Shown here in pieces: positions 49,850 through 63,004 of a stretch of DNA of 64,000 bases; the stretch's first letter is position 1; the number at the start of each line of letters is the position of its first letter. A program made the translations under genes and the position numbers. The notes below the pieces were generated by a model. That model made no database searches and was not told the origin of the DNA. It worked only from the letters and a program-made list of their open reading frames with translations. The stretch comes from Protonemura montana. Lineage: Eukaryota > Arthropoda > Insecta > Plecoptera > Nemouridae. The stretch is taken from assembly GCA_947568835.1 (NCBI GenBank), contig OX387602.1:8154570-8218569 (forward strand). The letters are read 5' to 3'.

Positions 49850-50050
49850 CACCTGGCCAGAGTTAGCGGCTAGTTTCGTGAGAAGCGCAGCAGGTCTAGG
49901 TCGCCGTCAGCGTCCCTATGGCAACCGCGCGGGACGGGGGTGAGAGAGTGGCGCATGGTGACTTGCGCACTGGCACTCGGTTCGTGGGCGACGGGCGTCG
50001 AGACGCTCGAAACGTGGACGTCGACAGGCCGGCGCTGGCAAGAGCTTGAA
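49850..50050. other. CpG-rich block, possible promoter
   Basis: This block of about 200 bp is rich in CpG and lies 230 bp upstream of a candidate ATG/donor segment at 50278-50293. No TATA box or clear initiator is visible. A promoter is inferred from composition and position only. Confidence 0.25.
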
Positions 50051-50277
50051 AATTGCAGTTGATTTCGCCGAAATTACCTTTATTACTCTATCAGAAAGTG
50101 TGATTGTGCGACCGGTGGTACGTAGATGCGTGGCAATGTTTCGGCTAGAGGAAAATACTGTTTGCGTTGAAGCCGTACCCCTTCTTTTAAGTGTGTTTCA
50201 GTTTTGACTTTGACAGTATATTATAGGCAAGGCGCCACGGTGTATTCAATTTGACAGTAACTACATTCGCTGGCAAC

Positions 50278-50293
50278 ATGAATCGAATTAAAG
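50278..50293 (+). CDS. Candidate very short first coding exon
   Basis: An ATG in good context (GGCAACATGA) opens MNRIK and meets AAAG|GTATGG five codons later (phase 1). The unspliced frame stops four codons on. Its position below a CpG-rich block gives it the layout of a 5' exon with mostly untranslated sequence. The coding part is too short to judge, and no second exon was found. Confidence 0.15.
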
Positions 50294-53200
50294 GTATGGC
50301 TGTGTAATTTAATGTTTCAGCATGTATATTATGGTGATACGCAAACTAATTGAGTTTTGACACGGTTGACCCCTAACATTAATAACCCTCTTGGCCAAAT
50401 GTGTCTTGCCCTGCACCCGTTCTCCCTCCACATCCCTCTTACTAACCCTCCCCACCCCCTTGCCACTCAACTGAGGTAGTAAACGTCAACTTTACTCGCA
50501 TGGCTCATAAATATTCCAACGATTTCATTCACTCGTGGAATTGAAGAATAGTATTACATAATGCACGGTTAGGGTGCTCTGTACACACGGTCCCGTGAGG
50601 GTGCTCATTATAATATGGCTCAGAAATTATGCACTCTAAAAATAATTAATCAAAGTACGATATCTTCTAATAATTCAGCAAACGGTTTAGTAACAATTTT
50701 ATGTATTTACTGATTTTGTTACGTAAGACCGAAATTAGATTTCCAGAAAATTGCGTTTTTCTTACCACGATTACCGTCAACGAGTTCATGCAGCCATTGC
50801 ATGCTCACTGGTCCTATATAAAGTTGCAAACTGCTGGACTGAGCTACTTATACCGTTCTAAATGCAACAGTTTAACTTATCAATCTTGATTAAGTATAAT
50901 GCATGAGCAAACCTCACAGTCACACCGTTGTAGCTCTATCGCAGAAGTTACCAAACAAGTTAATTCAATTTCCGATCATAATTCCGCTTCTGGTCCTTGA
51001 CGAGGACCATAATTGCCTCACATTTCGTTATTGTCTTTCAAAGTGAGGACAATGGCGTGTTATATTTAGCAGATTGCTCGTTACATTCAACAATGCAACG
51101 CTGCAGAGAACGACTTCTCGGCTCACTACTGCGCGCTACCGTTTTCCACAAAGATAATACATTTTTAAGCAGTTCACAAACGCCTCCAAATGTTCGAGAA
51201 CGCTTTTGTGTGTAATAGAATAGGAATAATCTTACACACCCTAGCTGAGAGTCGAACTTTGTGGCCCAGGGGTCGTAGTTCCATCGATTCGCTAGTCGAC
51301 GGGCGGGCCATGTACATGCAAAAATTGGCCTCTATCTCATTTCGCCTAGCGAGCCACATAAATGTTAAAGATGCTACCCTTTGGTATCATTACACGTGGC
51401 TTGGCGGCCTAGCCCGAGCTACGCCTGCTTTAAAACCACTATAAATATGAAAAGTGTGTGTTATACCAATTTTCCGGTAACAAAATGGAAATTAGGTTAG
51501 GGAAAATTGATCGCATAGGCGGCTAGTCCAATCCGAGCGCAACTCATATATACTAGAACGAAGTATTGTTAATATCAATTCCAGGCTACTAATTAAGTAA
51601 AATGAAACTTTGTGACAATCCACCATGGGTATATAAAAGGTAAGGGGAGCGAGTTACGGGCACAAAGTTTATGACTTGAAACGAAATACTTTCTACGTGG
51701 ATTAACGAATATATAGCATGAAAGCAGAACAGTTAGAATCTTGGTAAAAGTTAAATCTTGTTTCAACTGTACGTAGTACGTGTAGCGTAGAAGTTACTCA
51801 AGGCTTCTGTTTGTTTACCGAACATATAAAAGTATGCAGAACAAAGCTAAACGGGCTTAAAACAATTACCCCACTGGGCGTAATAGCCTATTATGTTTCC
51901 TATAATCTACAAGTTGTTTAGAGAAAACGAGCGCCTACTACAGAATTTCTTGCGAGACGTCAGGATTATTCGCGAATAAAACTGAAATATTATTAATTAG
52001 TTTTGCTACTATTTTACGATTTACACTAACGAACCTGGCGGTGTCATATAAAAATTAGAAATGTTCGCTACGTCTTTTTGATAAATATATATTTGCTAAA
52101 TTATAAGCTTTAGAATTATTTATGCGCTAAATTCTAGCTAATATCATATTTCAGCGTTGTTGTAGATGAAATGCATTGCATCTTGGATCTCGTGCCTGTG
52201 CTTGCCCGCAGCCGACGAAACGTAACTAGGTCTGTCTTAAAATATAGTTAGTGAACGAACTCAACTATTCCACGAGGAGCACAAAGATAAAGAAATTTTA
52301 GCAAACTTTAATCCTGCATGCATTCGCAAACTCGTAGTATTTCCAAGTTTTTGTACGAACCGCGAAACTATAAATCAGCAGTGGCTTGTGGTTTTCAAGT
52401 AAAGTGAACTTTGCCCCTGCATATAACACCCCCGGCGGGGCAAACTTCCAATCAATAATCATGTAGAGCCATCTAATTAACGCGAGCAAGTCGAAGGTAT
52501 CCGCCACGGTCTTATCCTAGCTCAAAATTATGAAATATTTCGCATCCAATTATCTTTAAGACTTACTTACTTACTTAACATGCAAGTCAAAAAAGTGGAT
52601 GAAGATGACCCTTGGTTTACATACGTTATATATGCCTACGCAGCGTGCGGGGCTCTGATTCATTATGCACGAGTTCTTAGTTGCTTTCTGCACAGCAAAA
52701 CCCGCGAAACCTTGTGAAATTTAGTCTCGCAATGTCTGGAATTGTGTTGTAAGAAGTAACTTCAACCGCCGTCACACTTGCCGAGTGGAGATTGAATAAT
52801 GCAATGAAGTTTACATGTCTGTTAAGGTAACCCGTGTTATTAAATTCCCGCTTGTTTCCCTCGGGATTATGTCGTAGATATATGAGGTGTAAATATCGTT
52901 AAATCTCACCTCTGCGTACGGGCCCATACATTAAGAGGGCTCCACCGGCCCTGGAGGGTAAGTACCATTCCAGCGTTACCACCAATGCCGGCAACGCTGC
53001 CAGCGCCGCCAACGCTGCGACTTTTCGACCGGACTACCAGGGCGCAGTTACTTCTCACAGTGGCGTTGCTAGCTGCTTGCAATCTTAATATTAGGGGAAA
53101 TCGTACCCTCTTGTATCAGATCTTGAGGTCTACTTGGTCCTATGTATACAAATACCCGTGGGAATTGATAGCAATACTCTGAAGTTCGTACGAAAAATGA

Positions 53201-54079
53201 TAGAAGAAATAGTCTCGCTGACATATTTTCTTCTATAAAATATGTAAACGGTGTAAATGAATATGAATATTTTATCCTTTCTTGTCTGCACGTACCACAT
53301 CAGTAATCCACTGCTTTCATTCCATCATGTCACGTGATCATGAGCCAGAGGCTTCCTCGGGAGGCTACCGTACCTACCCTGCCTACGCCACTATCTGTCG
53401 GCACTGTCATCTAGACCTCCATTTCACAGATGTGCTGAGTATAGCTATCTCAACTCGCTCCTATATTATTCATACCGTTTTCTACGTCTGCCACTGCAGT
53501 ATACATATCCACTTCCCATCTTCCACATATATACGTCTTACTCTATTTCTATATTTAATTAGATACCGCCGTCTTACAGCACTAAGAGTTACTGTCTAGG
53601 TTGATCCTTTTTTTCGTTGTTGTGCCTATATAGTCTGCCAGCTACACAGAATCCAGTACGTCTCGCAGTGGCCATTTTCTTCCACGCATTGTCTATTCAT
53701 GGCCTCAGCAGCGACGTTTCCCATTTCCACGAGAAGCAACATCAACTTTGGCGATTACCAATAGGGTTTTATTCTTTGATGCCACCCCCGGCACCCGCCA
53801 TACGGACCTAGATGCGTGGAAATACACCATAGCTACTTCCTATTCAATTGCTAATGCTAGCGAGATTAACAAAAACAAGATGGTCACTTCGCGTCGGACG
53901 TAAACGTCTTCTACTCGGTGAAAACGGTGCCTATATGGCCATCTTATTTCCCTTTCTACACCATTAAAAGAACCGAAATGATGCCGAAACGGCGTCGTCT
54001 CATTTAAGTGGCCGTTTCTATCCGTATTTCTTTAAAGTACACATCATGATACGTGTGCGATAGACGTTGGGTTGTTACA
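50294..54079. other. Non-coding stretch
   Basis: No gene is supported. TATATAAAAGG at about 51630 is a good TATA-like word; an ATG at 51718 followed by a GTAAAAG donor-like word lies 90 bp downstream, but the coding segment is only eight codons. GGAGG|GTAAGTACC at 52958 is a strong isolated donor. Four CTTA units are at 52562-52576. Confidence 0.5.
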
Positions 54080-54300
54080 CAATGCACTTGTTCGTCGCTC
54101 GGCGTCGCTCGGCGGCCCGAGAAAACGGCGCCTGTCAAATTCCTCCTCGTTATGCGACCAACTATAAACGGTAATCGTCCCCTTGCGGCGTCGTCGGCGG
54201 CCATACCGGTGGCGGTGTCGGCGTCGGGCGTCGCGGCGGTCACGCACCGGGCGCCGTTGCAAGCTGACCCTCGTGACCTCTGGTCATCTTCCCCGTCGTA
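54080..54300. other. CpG-rich block
   Basis: Dense CGTCGGCG-type sequence keeps frames open on both strands (54053-54307 plus, 54004-54262 minus). No splice or start signals raise it above a composition feature. Confidence 0.3.
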
Positions 54301-57300
54301 CAGTTAACCTTTCCTAGTTAACTATAAACACGGTAATCAGCTGCCGCAAGTTAGTGCTGAGCATCGTAATGGTGACATGTACATGTTATGTGAGCAAAGA
54401 GTTAAATGTTAACAACCGTCATCAAGGAAGTAGCTCGCAGATCCTGTCGTGCCAACAGGACGCTGGTAACGATATTGAGGGAGAGAGAGGGAGTTGGGCA
54501 CGGAACGCGGAGAGAGCATCGCGGAGTGTGATATCCTGGAAGTGGCCCCGGGTTGCTCGTCCTGGAGAAACGCACGGCTATTATGCAAGGAGCATCCTGG
54601 AGCTTGTGTGTGTGCCTTTTGATGGGGTCATTTAAGTCATAGCAACAATGTAATTAAGTGAAAGGAGCTGAGCGCAGCCAAGCCGCACCGGAATGTCATT
54701 AATTTATCGAGTGTGCACAAAGAAAACAGATTTGAAGACGGAAAATAAAAATACGAAGACGTCTGAGAAACACGTCGCAATTCAGATTTATATGCAGACA
54801 GCTGGCGAGAGGGAAAAATTGGCAATGATTAAAGTGTATATTTTCCACGAGTGGAATGTAATGTCATAATACTACACAGATACTTGAACGGGAATATGTA
54901 ATAAGTTATTTAAAAGTAAGAAACGAATTACAACTCCCGGGAAGAAATAAAGCAGACTGGAACTACATTTGGCGATTCTATTACAATGATTTCCCTCGAG
55001 TACAACATCCGATCTTCTTCTTCTCAAAAACTGTAAAGGGGATGCTATTTTTCGTTCCTTGCCCGCCGGAGCCGCGAACACACGTGGAAACTCGGAGAGA
55101 TGGCGCAGCCTGCCGGGGCACACACAATTATTATCTGAATGAAATTGAGTATGACATTTCTTAAGACGTCCCTCTCCCAAAGAACACGCACTTTATTCGC
55201 TCGCTACTTTATTCCTCCCTCCCGAGCGAGGAAACATTTGCATGTTTGAATCGTGGGCGCAAGCACGTGTTCCTGACTGCATACTCGGAGGGAGCATGCC
55301 ATAGATCGGCACGGCCAGTTGGCGGTAACGGCAGTCGAGGCAACCCGCGGTGCCTGCGTTAGTAGGGGCATGTGTAGGGGCTTGCGTGGAGTCCATAGAC
55401 ATGCCATTGGGAAATGGACATCGTTCAGAAAAAGCGAACGCCGCAGCCAAGGAACCCGAGTGCCCAACCTATGTCTTACACCCTCCATTGTTGATCTAGA
55501 CACAAACGCAAGAAAAACGAGCTACGTGACTGTTGATCATTGAACGCTTAGACGCCACTTTCCTTAAACGTAAACTCATTTATTCGAGTCCATTAAACGT
55601 TTCACTCTAATCGTAATGGTCTGTATTGTCTTTTGTTCGAAACAAGTCGTACTTTTTCTAGTGTCCTCTTTATTGATCCTCATTCGCTTGCCCCAAGCCG
55701 GCATCGTCCACAGAGTACAGACAGACAGCAAGCTGCACGGCAAGAGCAAGACAGACCTACAGGCCGGCAGGTCCGTCAGAATGACATAGAACACCCAACC
55801 AGCGTCGGCGTCGGCGTCGGCATGCACGCACGCAGGCATCGGGACGACGGCACCCAAGTCACGCAGCCATGTTGCTATGTCAACCCCAGGAACGACCCAC
55901 GTCTCCCATCTAGCGCAAATCCACTTTGAGTGGCCCGTAATTTAGAAGGTTGGGGCGGAATACACACTGCACACACAAGAAATGGACACCAATTTTCCCA
56001 ATGAGTCCCGAAACTCGGAGGTTGACTTGTGCCATAAAGCATGATTTGGGAGGTGAACTTTCATCGTCGGGTTGCCGACGGGAATGTATATTTTCAGTCG
56101 GTTCTTTCTCGGTATCGTCGAGGGAGCAACTCTTTGCGGAAGTTTTCTTGCCCTCGCATAGTAAAAAAGTGTACGTTTGAAGTATGAGCAGGCTGTCGTG
56201 GTTGTCGCAACCTGTAGCTTAGAAAGCTTTGTCGCGAAGTTGTGCCGCTAACGAAAATATATTGTTCGGCCTCCTGTAATTTGTTCATAGGTGATGTTGA
56301 CCATACATAAATTGCATCGCCCTGCCTACAGACAAAATGCCATGAAAGTTTACATCTCTTCATTTAGATCAATAGATATACACCAAAAAGACTGAGAGCA
56401 TTTCAGTTATTGGCAAACTAATATATTTTTATACTTTTTAATTCAACAAGCACAATATTCGTCGTTTAACAACTTAGTGATACCACAGTCCCCGCTTGGT
56501 ACGTGGAAAGTAGAAACCCTGAGGAGACAAAAACCGGCTTTGTCCCCCGCTATTTCCCGCACCCCTGGACCTCTGTGGCACGCGTGCGTAGGCCTAAGAT
56601 TGACTAGACTCCCTCCCCCTTCCTCCCCGTCGCGTCAGCGTCGGTACATAACCATCTTCGTGCCGTGGAGGACGTCGCCAACGCCGTCGACGCCGCCGAC
56701 GCCCGGAACGACTCCTGGAGAGCGCTAATTCGCGCACCAAATTGAGTTACTCGCCTAGAAGGGGCGTAAAGATCTCCTGTTCTACCGAGAAACTAAAGGA
56801 AAATGTCATGTTATAACAAAAATGAAGGTATTAACTTAATCTTGGAACTGATTTTTTTACTTTACTACTTGTTATCTACGCTCTGAGGTATATTCTGAGC
56901 TTAGACACAAATTGCTTGTTCACATGGGCTATCATAACGATCTCTTGTATGCTGAGCATTTTCAGCTGCAATAAACCTTAAGGAGCGAAGTATAAATCTC
57001 GTATCTATAATTCTTTAGCGTCGCTGTAGGTACACACTCATTGGAAATAACGATCATACGAAGCCATTTGTTACTAGATCACAGTCTCAAGATCGAATGT
57101 GTTTCGTTCCTGTCGATATGGATGGAGCTATAAATGAGGAAATACTGTTTCATCTCTCCGATAGTGTGCTTCGTTCGTCTAGTCCCGAGGGTCAATATTT
57201 GCCCCGCGTCCACACGATGTTCGTCTTCGAACGACGCATCTGACCAGACACAACGCGTCGAGAGCCTCGGATCGTTGACACTGCGATGACCATGATATTA

Positions 57301-57850
57301 AAACTGTGCAAAGAAACAATGCCTAATCAAACAAATCTCTCCAGCTTCTCTGCCAGCGTGCCCCCAGTTGATTGGTCAAGATATAAATCAAGTCTACGTG
57401 GTGTCCACGGATCCAATTGGATTTTTTTTCCCCAAGTTATCTTCTAATTTCCCATTCTTTTTGCTACAATCGCCTGATTCAATTTCTTTGTTGTCGAGCC
57501 GAGCGTGTGCATTTTCCGGCTCTTTCATCGTCCGACTGCCTCTCTCTTCGCCTACTGCAAGTTCTGTTCGTTTGGCCAAATAAAAGAAGCGATTTACCAC
57601 CCCCGCTAGGCTACTGCAATACTACCTAGAGGCTTTTGTTACTCTGCGTATATACGTTCCAACTATATCGCTTTCGAATTCCCTTCCTTTTTTCCCTACA
57701 CACTCTACTAGAAAAGAAGACGAAACAAAGTTTCCATTTCCCTAACATAGAGAGTAGAGACTGTTTCTTGAGTCTCGAACACGCCTCTGTACTCTAGAAG
57801 TTGGAGGGTAACACGGGTTCCCCGCGCCTCGCCGCGACGTCCTCTGGCTA
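54301..57850. other. Non-coding stretch
   Basis: G+C is raised in patches at about 55310-55480, 55680-55860 and 56560-56730, which explains the frames of 74-99 codons found there. A GTCGGC run (about three units) is at 55803-55822. No domain, RNA gene or transposon is recognised. Confidence 0.45.
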
Positions 57851-58180
57851 ATGGAAACGAATGTCACCAATAACCGTCGAAACTCGGCTCTATCCAGAGC
57901 CGGGCGGGCCAACGCCACTGCCGATGTACCCTCTCTGTCGAAACTTCTGTTAAATTACATTCAAGCCAAGAATACTGGAGATGAAGAAAACCATAAAGCT
58001 TTCACGATGCCACCTCTACGGCGTCGTGGCTGCGTTGTGCTTAGAATGACATATCTGTGGGAAGCGACGCCGGCGTCGGCGTCGGCGGGTGACTTCTCGA
58101 CCTCTCATGACATCGTGGCTAAGATTCCACTTTCGGTTTCGGGAGTAATGCACGTCGGGGTCAAAGATGAATACTACTGA
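57851..58180 (+). CDS. Hypothetical small protein, 109 residues
   Basis: An intact ATG-to-TGA frame starts in fair context (GGCTAATGG) about 20 bp after a CpG-rich patch. The first half is polar and well mixed (METNVTNNRRNSALSRAGR, then a leucine-rich LSKLLLNYIQAKNTGDEEN). It passes through a GGCGTC run that gives ATPASASAG near residue 75. There is no signal peptide, membrane segment or known domain. Compared with other frames in the window its composition looks more protein-like, but part of its openness comes from GC-rich repeats. It may be an intronless gene, an exon, or chance. Confidence 0.2.
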   Translation: METNVTNNRRNSALSRAGRANATADVPSLSKLLLNYIQAKNTGDEENHKAFTMPPLRRRGCVVLRMTYLWEATPASASAGDFSTSHDIVAKIPLSVSGVMHVGVKDEYY

Positions 58181-58740
58181 TACAAGAGAGGTATCGATTT
58201 GATGATTTCGCTAGAGGTTACTTTACCCCGAGAAGCTAGATGCATTTTGAATCTGTGATGAATCGATTTGACAAATTTGATAGAGACGTCATGCATTTTT
58301 TACAACCCAGAGTTTTAATGGAGGACGCTAAAAGCATTATCGCGCGGCTTTGTAACTATGGGGCAGTCATCTGAGATGAATAATAACCCTTCTGAAGGAC
58401 AAGACTTTTACTCTTACACGAGCGATCGTTACAGTCGAGACAACGCTATTCTAGCGATCCAGAGTCCGAAAGTCCAGAGATAATTTTACAGCTCAGGTTC
58501 CCGTTAGCAGTGATAACTTTCTTAGCATCTATTATTCTGCTCAGAGGTCAATATCTGGTCGGCATGACGCCTCGAATATCGATGTCAAAAAGGTTTCGAT
58601 CAAAATTCGAGTCCCGTCCGCAGTGTTTTCAGCACATCTGTCACAGGCGCAGCGATCGGCGTTATAAATGGAAGCGTATCATCAAATAGTCATTCCACAA
58701 TATTAAAACGACCATTATCACAATTTAGACAATTTACAAT
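58181..58740. other. Non-coding stretch
   Basis: Nothing recognised. A box-B-like word (TTCGAGTCCCG at about 58608) has no acceptor stem or good box A, so no tRNA or SINE is called. Confidence 0.5.
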
Positions 58741-59080
58741 TTAGACGCAGGCAGCCACGCACGTGCGTGGGAGTGAGCGCATGGCGGCGAGCGCGTGTGC
58801 CCATGTGTCATCTCCGTGGCGACGTCTTGAGACGGGGAGGCCGAAACCCTCTAGTCGCCGTCGCGGACCGGCGTCTGGCGATCGGCGCCTGTTCGGTTGG
58901 GCGGCGTCGTACATGAGTGGAGTGCGGCTGGGATGGGGGAGTCGGGACCGAATGGGTGGGGATTGGGGAGCGAGCGGAGCAGGAGAGGCGCTCTCTGCCA
59001 CTGCCTGAGTGCTAGTTCAATTCGCCGCAGTCGGCTTGCAGCGTGGCGGGTTGACTCGCTGGTCGCCATATCTAGGTGCC
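58741..59080 (+). promoter_or_regulatory. CpG-rich block, candidate promoter / 5' UTR
   Basis: This is the most sustained CpG-rich block of the window. It ends directly at a candidate start codon and splice donor (59081-59117). No TATA box is seen, as is usual for broad promoters. Orientation is inferred from that downstream exon. Confidence 0.3.
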
Positions 59081-59117
59081 ATGCGGAAGGCAGATTTGGA
59101 CCACTCGCTCCGAAATG
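59081..59117 (+). CDS. Candidate first coding exon (12 codons)
   Basis: The ATG at 59081 (context GTGCCATGC) opens MRKADLDHSLRN plus one base, ending at ATG|GTAAGC (donor from 59118, phase 1). An in-frame stop lies upstream at about 59005, so the ATG is the natural start. A 340-bp CpG-rich block directly precedes it, giving the layout of promoter, 5' UTR, short coding exon and intron. The next exon was not found with confidence. Joining to the exon at 63396 in phase 1 stays open but reads less protein-like than that exon's other frame. No family is recognised. Confidence 0.3.
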
Positions 59118-59221
59118 GTAAGCTCAGCTGACAATAAACACGATACAATTGGAAGTACGCTGCTGGGGAAATTGTGTAATTCATTCAATCAGAGAATGTG
59201 AGGGCGTTTTGTGTAATGAAG

Positions 59222-59270
59222 CCGTCGCCGTCGTTGTCGGCGTCGTCAGCGTAGTCGTCGACGTCGTCGT
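59222..59270. repeat. Imperfect GTC/CGT trinucleotide repeat
   Basis: About sixteen GTC-related triplets with variants, just inside the putative intron after 59117. Confidence 0.75.
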
Positions 59271-59385
59271 TTGTGGTTGACGGTCGTTGGTATTCTGGTG
59301 CTGCTCTTGGGGAGATGACACTTGAACTGTCAGCTGCTCACAGCACGAGTGTTATGCAAATTCAGGTCGCTTTTGACTTCTATTC

Positions 59386-59442
59386 GAGACGAGACGAGAC
59401 GAGACGTTCGTTCGCTCGCTCGTTCGTTCGTTCGTTCGTTCG
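59386..59442. repeat. Adjacent GAGAC pentamer and GTTC tetramer repeats
   Basis: Four GAGAC units (59386-59405) run directly into nine GTTC/GCTC units (59406-59442). Two different simple repeats abutting without spacer suggests slippage from a shared seed. Confidence 0.85.
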
Positions 59443-62400
59443 TGGCGCTCAGAATGTAGATGGCTGCGAGAGATATCATCTTGTCTTTGCGAGAGGAAAG
59501 TTAATTAAAATTATGATGGTCTAATAATTATGGACGAGAGGTGTATTCAGAATCAGATCAGGTTGATATGGCTCCCTTTTCTACATAGAAACGTTGGGGT
59601 CGCAAGTTTCTTGCTTCTAAGAGCAATCCAAAGGAACCGACTAAGTCCTCCTCGATTCCATTTATATCTACTCACCGTGGGTACACGTCTAACAAAAATC
59701 TAATTACTCGTTGGCATGTTTTTTTAATCCGAAACGGAACTTCAAGAATGTAATCAAGTATGTTCCATTCTGCACCTTGATTTATTTTTGTCATAAAACG
59801 TTTTTTTTATTCCCCGCTATACGCGAGGGCTCTAAATATATTTCGCACCTTTCTTGCGTATAACGAACACATAGTTCACTGGCTAGATGCTTGTTCCAGA
59901 ATGTATACACACATCTGAAGAAAGACGTTTGCCACCTCACATATTAAATAAACAAACAAGCCAGGGTGTAAAAAGTGTTTTCGTGCCCAGGAATCCATCC
60001 CCGAAAGCGAGACACGTGACTTTGTTGCACCTACATATATCGCATAGCGCGGTTGCGATACGGAAATATAGCATTCGCGCGTGTTTCCACGCATTTTAAC
60101 GTTGCGTAAGGCTGGCCCGAAAATTTACACATTATCGGAATATCGACAGCAGCATGAACACGACATAAGCGCAGATATTGTTATGTATATGCTCGCTCGG
60201 AATTATGATTTAATTGATGTATGACCATAAATTTGCCAAATAATTCATCATTTACACGATGACACATGTGTGGTGCCTGACAGAATTGTAAAAACAAGTG
60301 TGTAACCCGGCGGTGAAACTTACTAGTCACATGGTCGGAAATGTTAGTATGGGAGTGTTTGCCAGAGAACGCTAGCTCGGGATGCTCCCGTTTCTTTTTC
60401 TATTAATGACGTCGGTCTTACGTCACTCAGGCAGAGCATTGCTCTGAATGAAGGAAATCATCCTAGCGTTAGATCAGGGACGTCCATAAAATCTTCCTGA
60501 CTTCAACCTCAATTCAAACAGCCAGTGTTCTTCATGTTTTTTAAACTATTTTTATTTGTTTAGAACCCTAGCTTTTTAGCTCAACCGCATAAAATGTTAT
60601 TTAATCTGGGGTTATATTAATTAAGGTCATGCAAATTAGCTATGATATGACTGCCGATGATTTTTTGCCTAATCAATCAGGCTCCATGCTAATGATCAAA
60701 TATCAAGATCGGCAGGTAATCTTTAGGGTCCAAAGGAAAATGCGTCAGCTGGAAGGTTAGAAAAACACAAAAAAAACCTACGTGACCCCAGAAGAATAAA
60801 TCTTGCAATGAGCGAAGCACGTTAGCAGCGAAACTATGTAATCATCTTGCTGCCAAGTGGTCGCATTCATTTATCAATCATAATTACTTTAACAGAACCC
60901 ACTTCTGAAAGCTCGGTCAGAACAAGAAAGATGAGCTAGTATTACAGCGTGTTGAATGGCATTGCTGTATTTTATACTTTAGATGTCTTGGGCCATGACA
61001 GAGAATTTCAAAGTAATGAATCTTCATGCTTCATATTAAAGGCATCGAGTTTACAAAATTCTGGATTCAAAGATGTAATATCCTTCTAGCCAAAGCTAAC
61101 TTTGAAGTCGATTAAATGAGAAAATCTATATCCAATGCACATGGTGTTCTATATTTGATATGGTGGATACATAGGCAAAACGCTGCCGAAAATAGAACCA
61201 GCGAGATATTTTTAACCGTAGTCTTCAAAAGTTCAAACTGACCGAAGTATGGCGTTCACGAAGCGAATACTTACAAAAAAAAAAAACTAAAAATTTACGA
61301 ACGTAATAGAAAATAATTGTGCTAGTATAGCATGAGTTATTTGCAACCAGATTTTGATGCACTGAATGCAGTATTTTTTTACGACACCGTGCATGTTAGC
61401 ATCAGTAAGGTATCCGTTTACCTTACACACGTGGGACTATGGGAAGAACATAAACCTGGAAATATTTTCTGCAAACTAAAGCTTGTATGGTTTACTCGGA
61501 GAAGCCATCGGGTGCAGGGTATAGGCTTCCCAATGCGCACTGCCTTCCAGCCTTATCCTGTTTGATAAGTCGATACTGTCTGGATTTTATAACATTACCT
61601 GGAGGCTAGGTGGAACTGTTCAATATCCCGCACTTCAGCCAAAAACCATTACTGTCAGGTGTCTTGCCATACACCTTGGTATAGATCTTAGGTATACAGT
61701 CTCGTTTACATCACTAGCTGTTTTTAGGCGGAGTAGTGTACAGGATAAATTTAAACAGGTAGGTAACCTACATTCGGATAAGTATAACCATTTCGATAAT
61801 ATATGATTGTATAAAGCAAAACATATATACAGTAGGTGTACACATGTATATCCAATAATGATTCGGCTTTCTGGGTGAGTATTGCTACATCAAGCTTGTT
61901 ATATATATATATTATACAACGCGGGGTTGTGCAAGCGAGGAAAATAAAGAAAAAGTTAGACGAAATTACTTTTTTTTCCCTCGTTCTATTGCATGTCTCC
62001 AAATAACAAGCCCCAGTATTCTTTTTGTACAAGAAGTAGCGCTTTTCAAAGGATATTGTGTCACGTTCAGGATAAATTTCAGTGTGTTCATAACCATGTT
62101 TAGGTGCAAATGTGACACTGTAATGGAGGCTATTAATATGAATAATTTATAGTAAATTCAGTTGTTAGACATTTGTAAAATGGTGTTTTTTTTTTACGCA
62201 AATAATGTTACCGGTGGATATCGACTTTCGATGAATCACACATGAAATGGCTGGGTGGCTGTCATAGATATTGGAATACCCTTGCCCATCCACCGAAGGC
62301 ATAACATGCCATCACTTAGGTATTTGTGCTCATGGACGGCAGAGCAAGCAATGCAAATAGAATTTAATAACATTGCAGAAAGCCCAACAACAAAATATTT

Positions 62401-62991
62401 CCTCTGGAGATAAAACGGGAACGATCGAAACTATCATATTGCGTTGCCTTTAATTGCAGGCTTAGAGCATCTAGGATAAATATTTAATTTGATCATGATT
62501 TTTATTTACCAACTAATTGTTTCTACTACAAAGAAGGAAGAAGAATAAGGAAGAGATGAGGCACTCCCCCTAAAGCGATGGAAACAAAATGTTGTTACAA
62601 GTTTGGGCCGACTAACCGGAATGACAGCGAAGGGTGAGAAAGGACTTCCAGCAAGCAACAAAATTCTTGTCGTGGTTCCTCCAAAGCTGATATGACGGGA
62701 AAATCTTTCCTTCGCGTAATCTGATGGGCTGATCAAATGCCCGGCGACGGCGACTTTCGATCTCAGCGCATTATAGGAAGAGCCCTTTCAGACCGTTTTA
62801 CGTCACACGTGCTCTTTCCAGTGGCCTAACAATGAAACATGCCTCGACAATGATTGATGACAAACCAAACATGCACAGATCGATCTTTTTTCTTAAGCCA
62901 CGCTGGGTGGGGTTGAAAAAAAAACACACGAAGTGACACACTAAAAAGTGGATGTAAATGTAGAGTTTTTTTTTTTTAACCTTTTTCCTAG
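59443..62991. other. Non-coding stretch
   Basis: No gene is supported. A TA run at 61899-61912 and several poly-A/T runs are present. The frame 61751-62032 (minus, 93 codons) crosses the TA run and has no domain. The stretch ends in a strong pyrimidine tract with CCTAG at 62991. Confidence 0.5.
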
Positions 62992-63004
62992 AGTAAAGTT
63001 CGCG

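Noticed and set aside
50476-50485. TGAGGTAGTA, the first ten bases of let-7
   Set aside because: The match ends there and no hairpin surrounds it.
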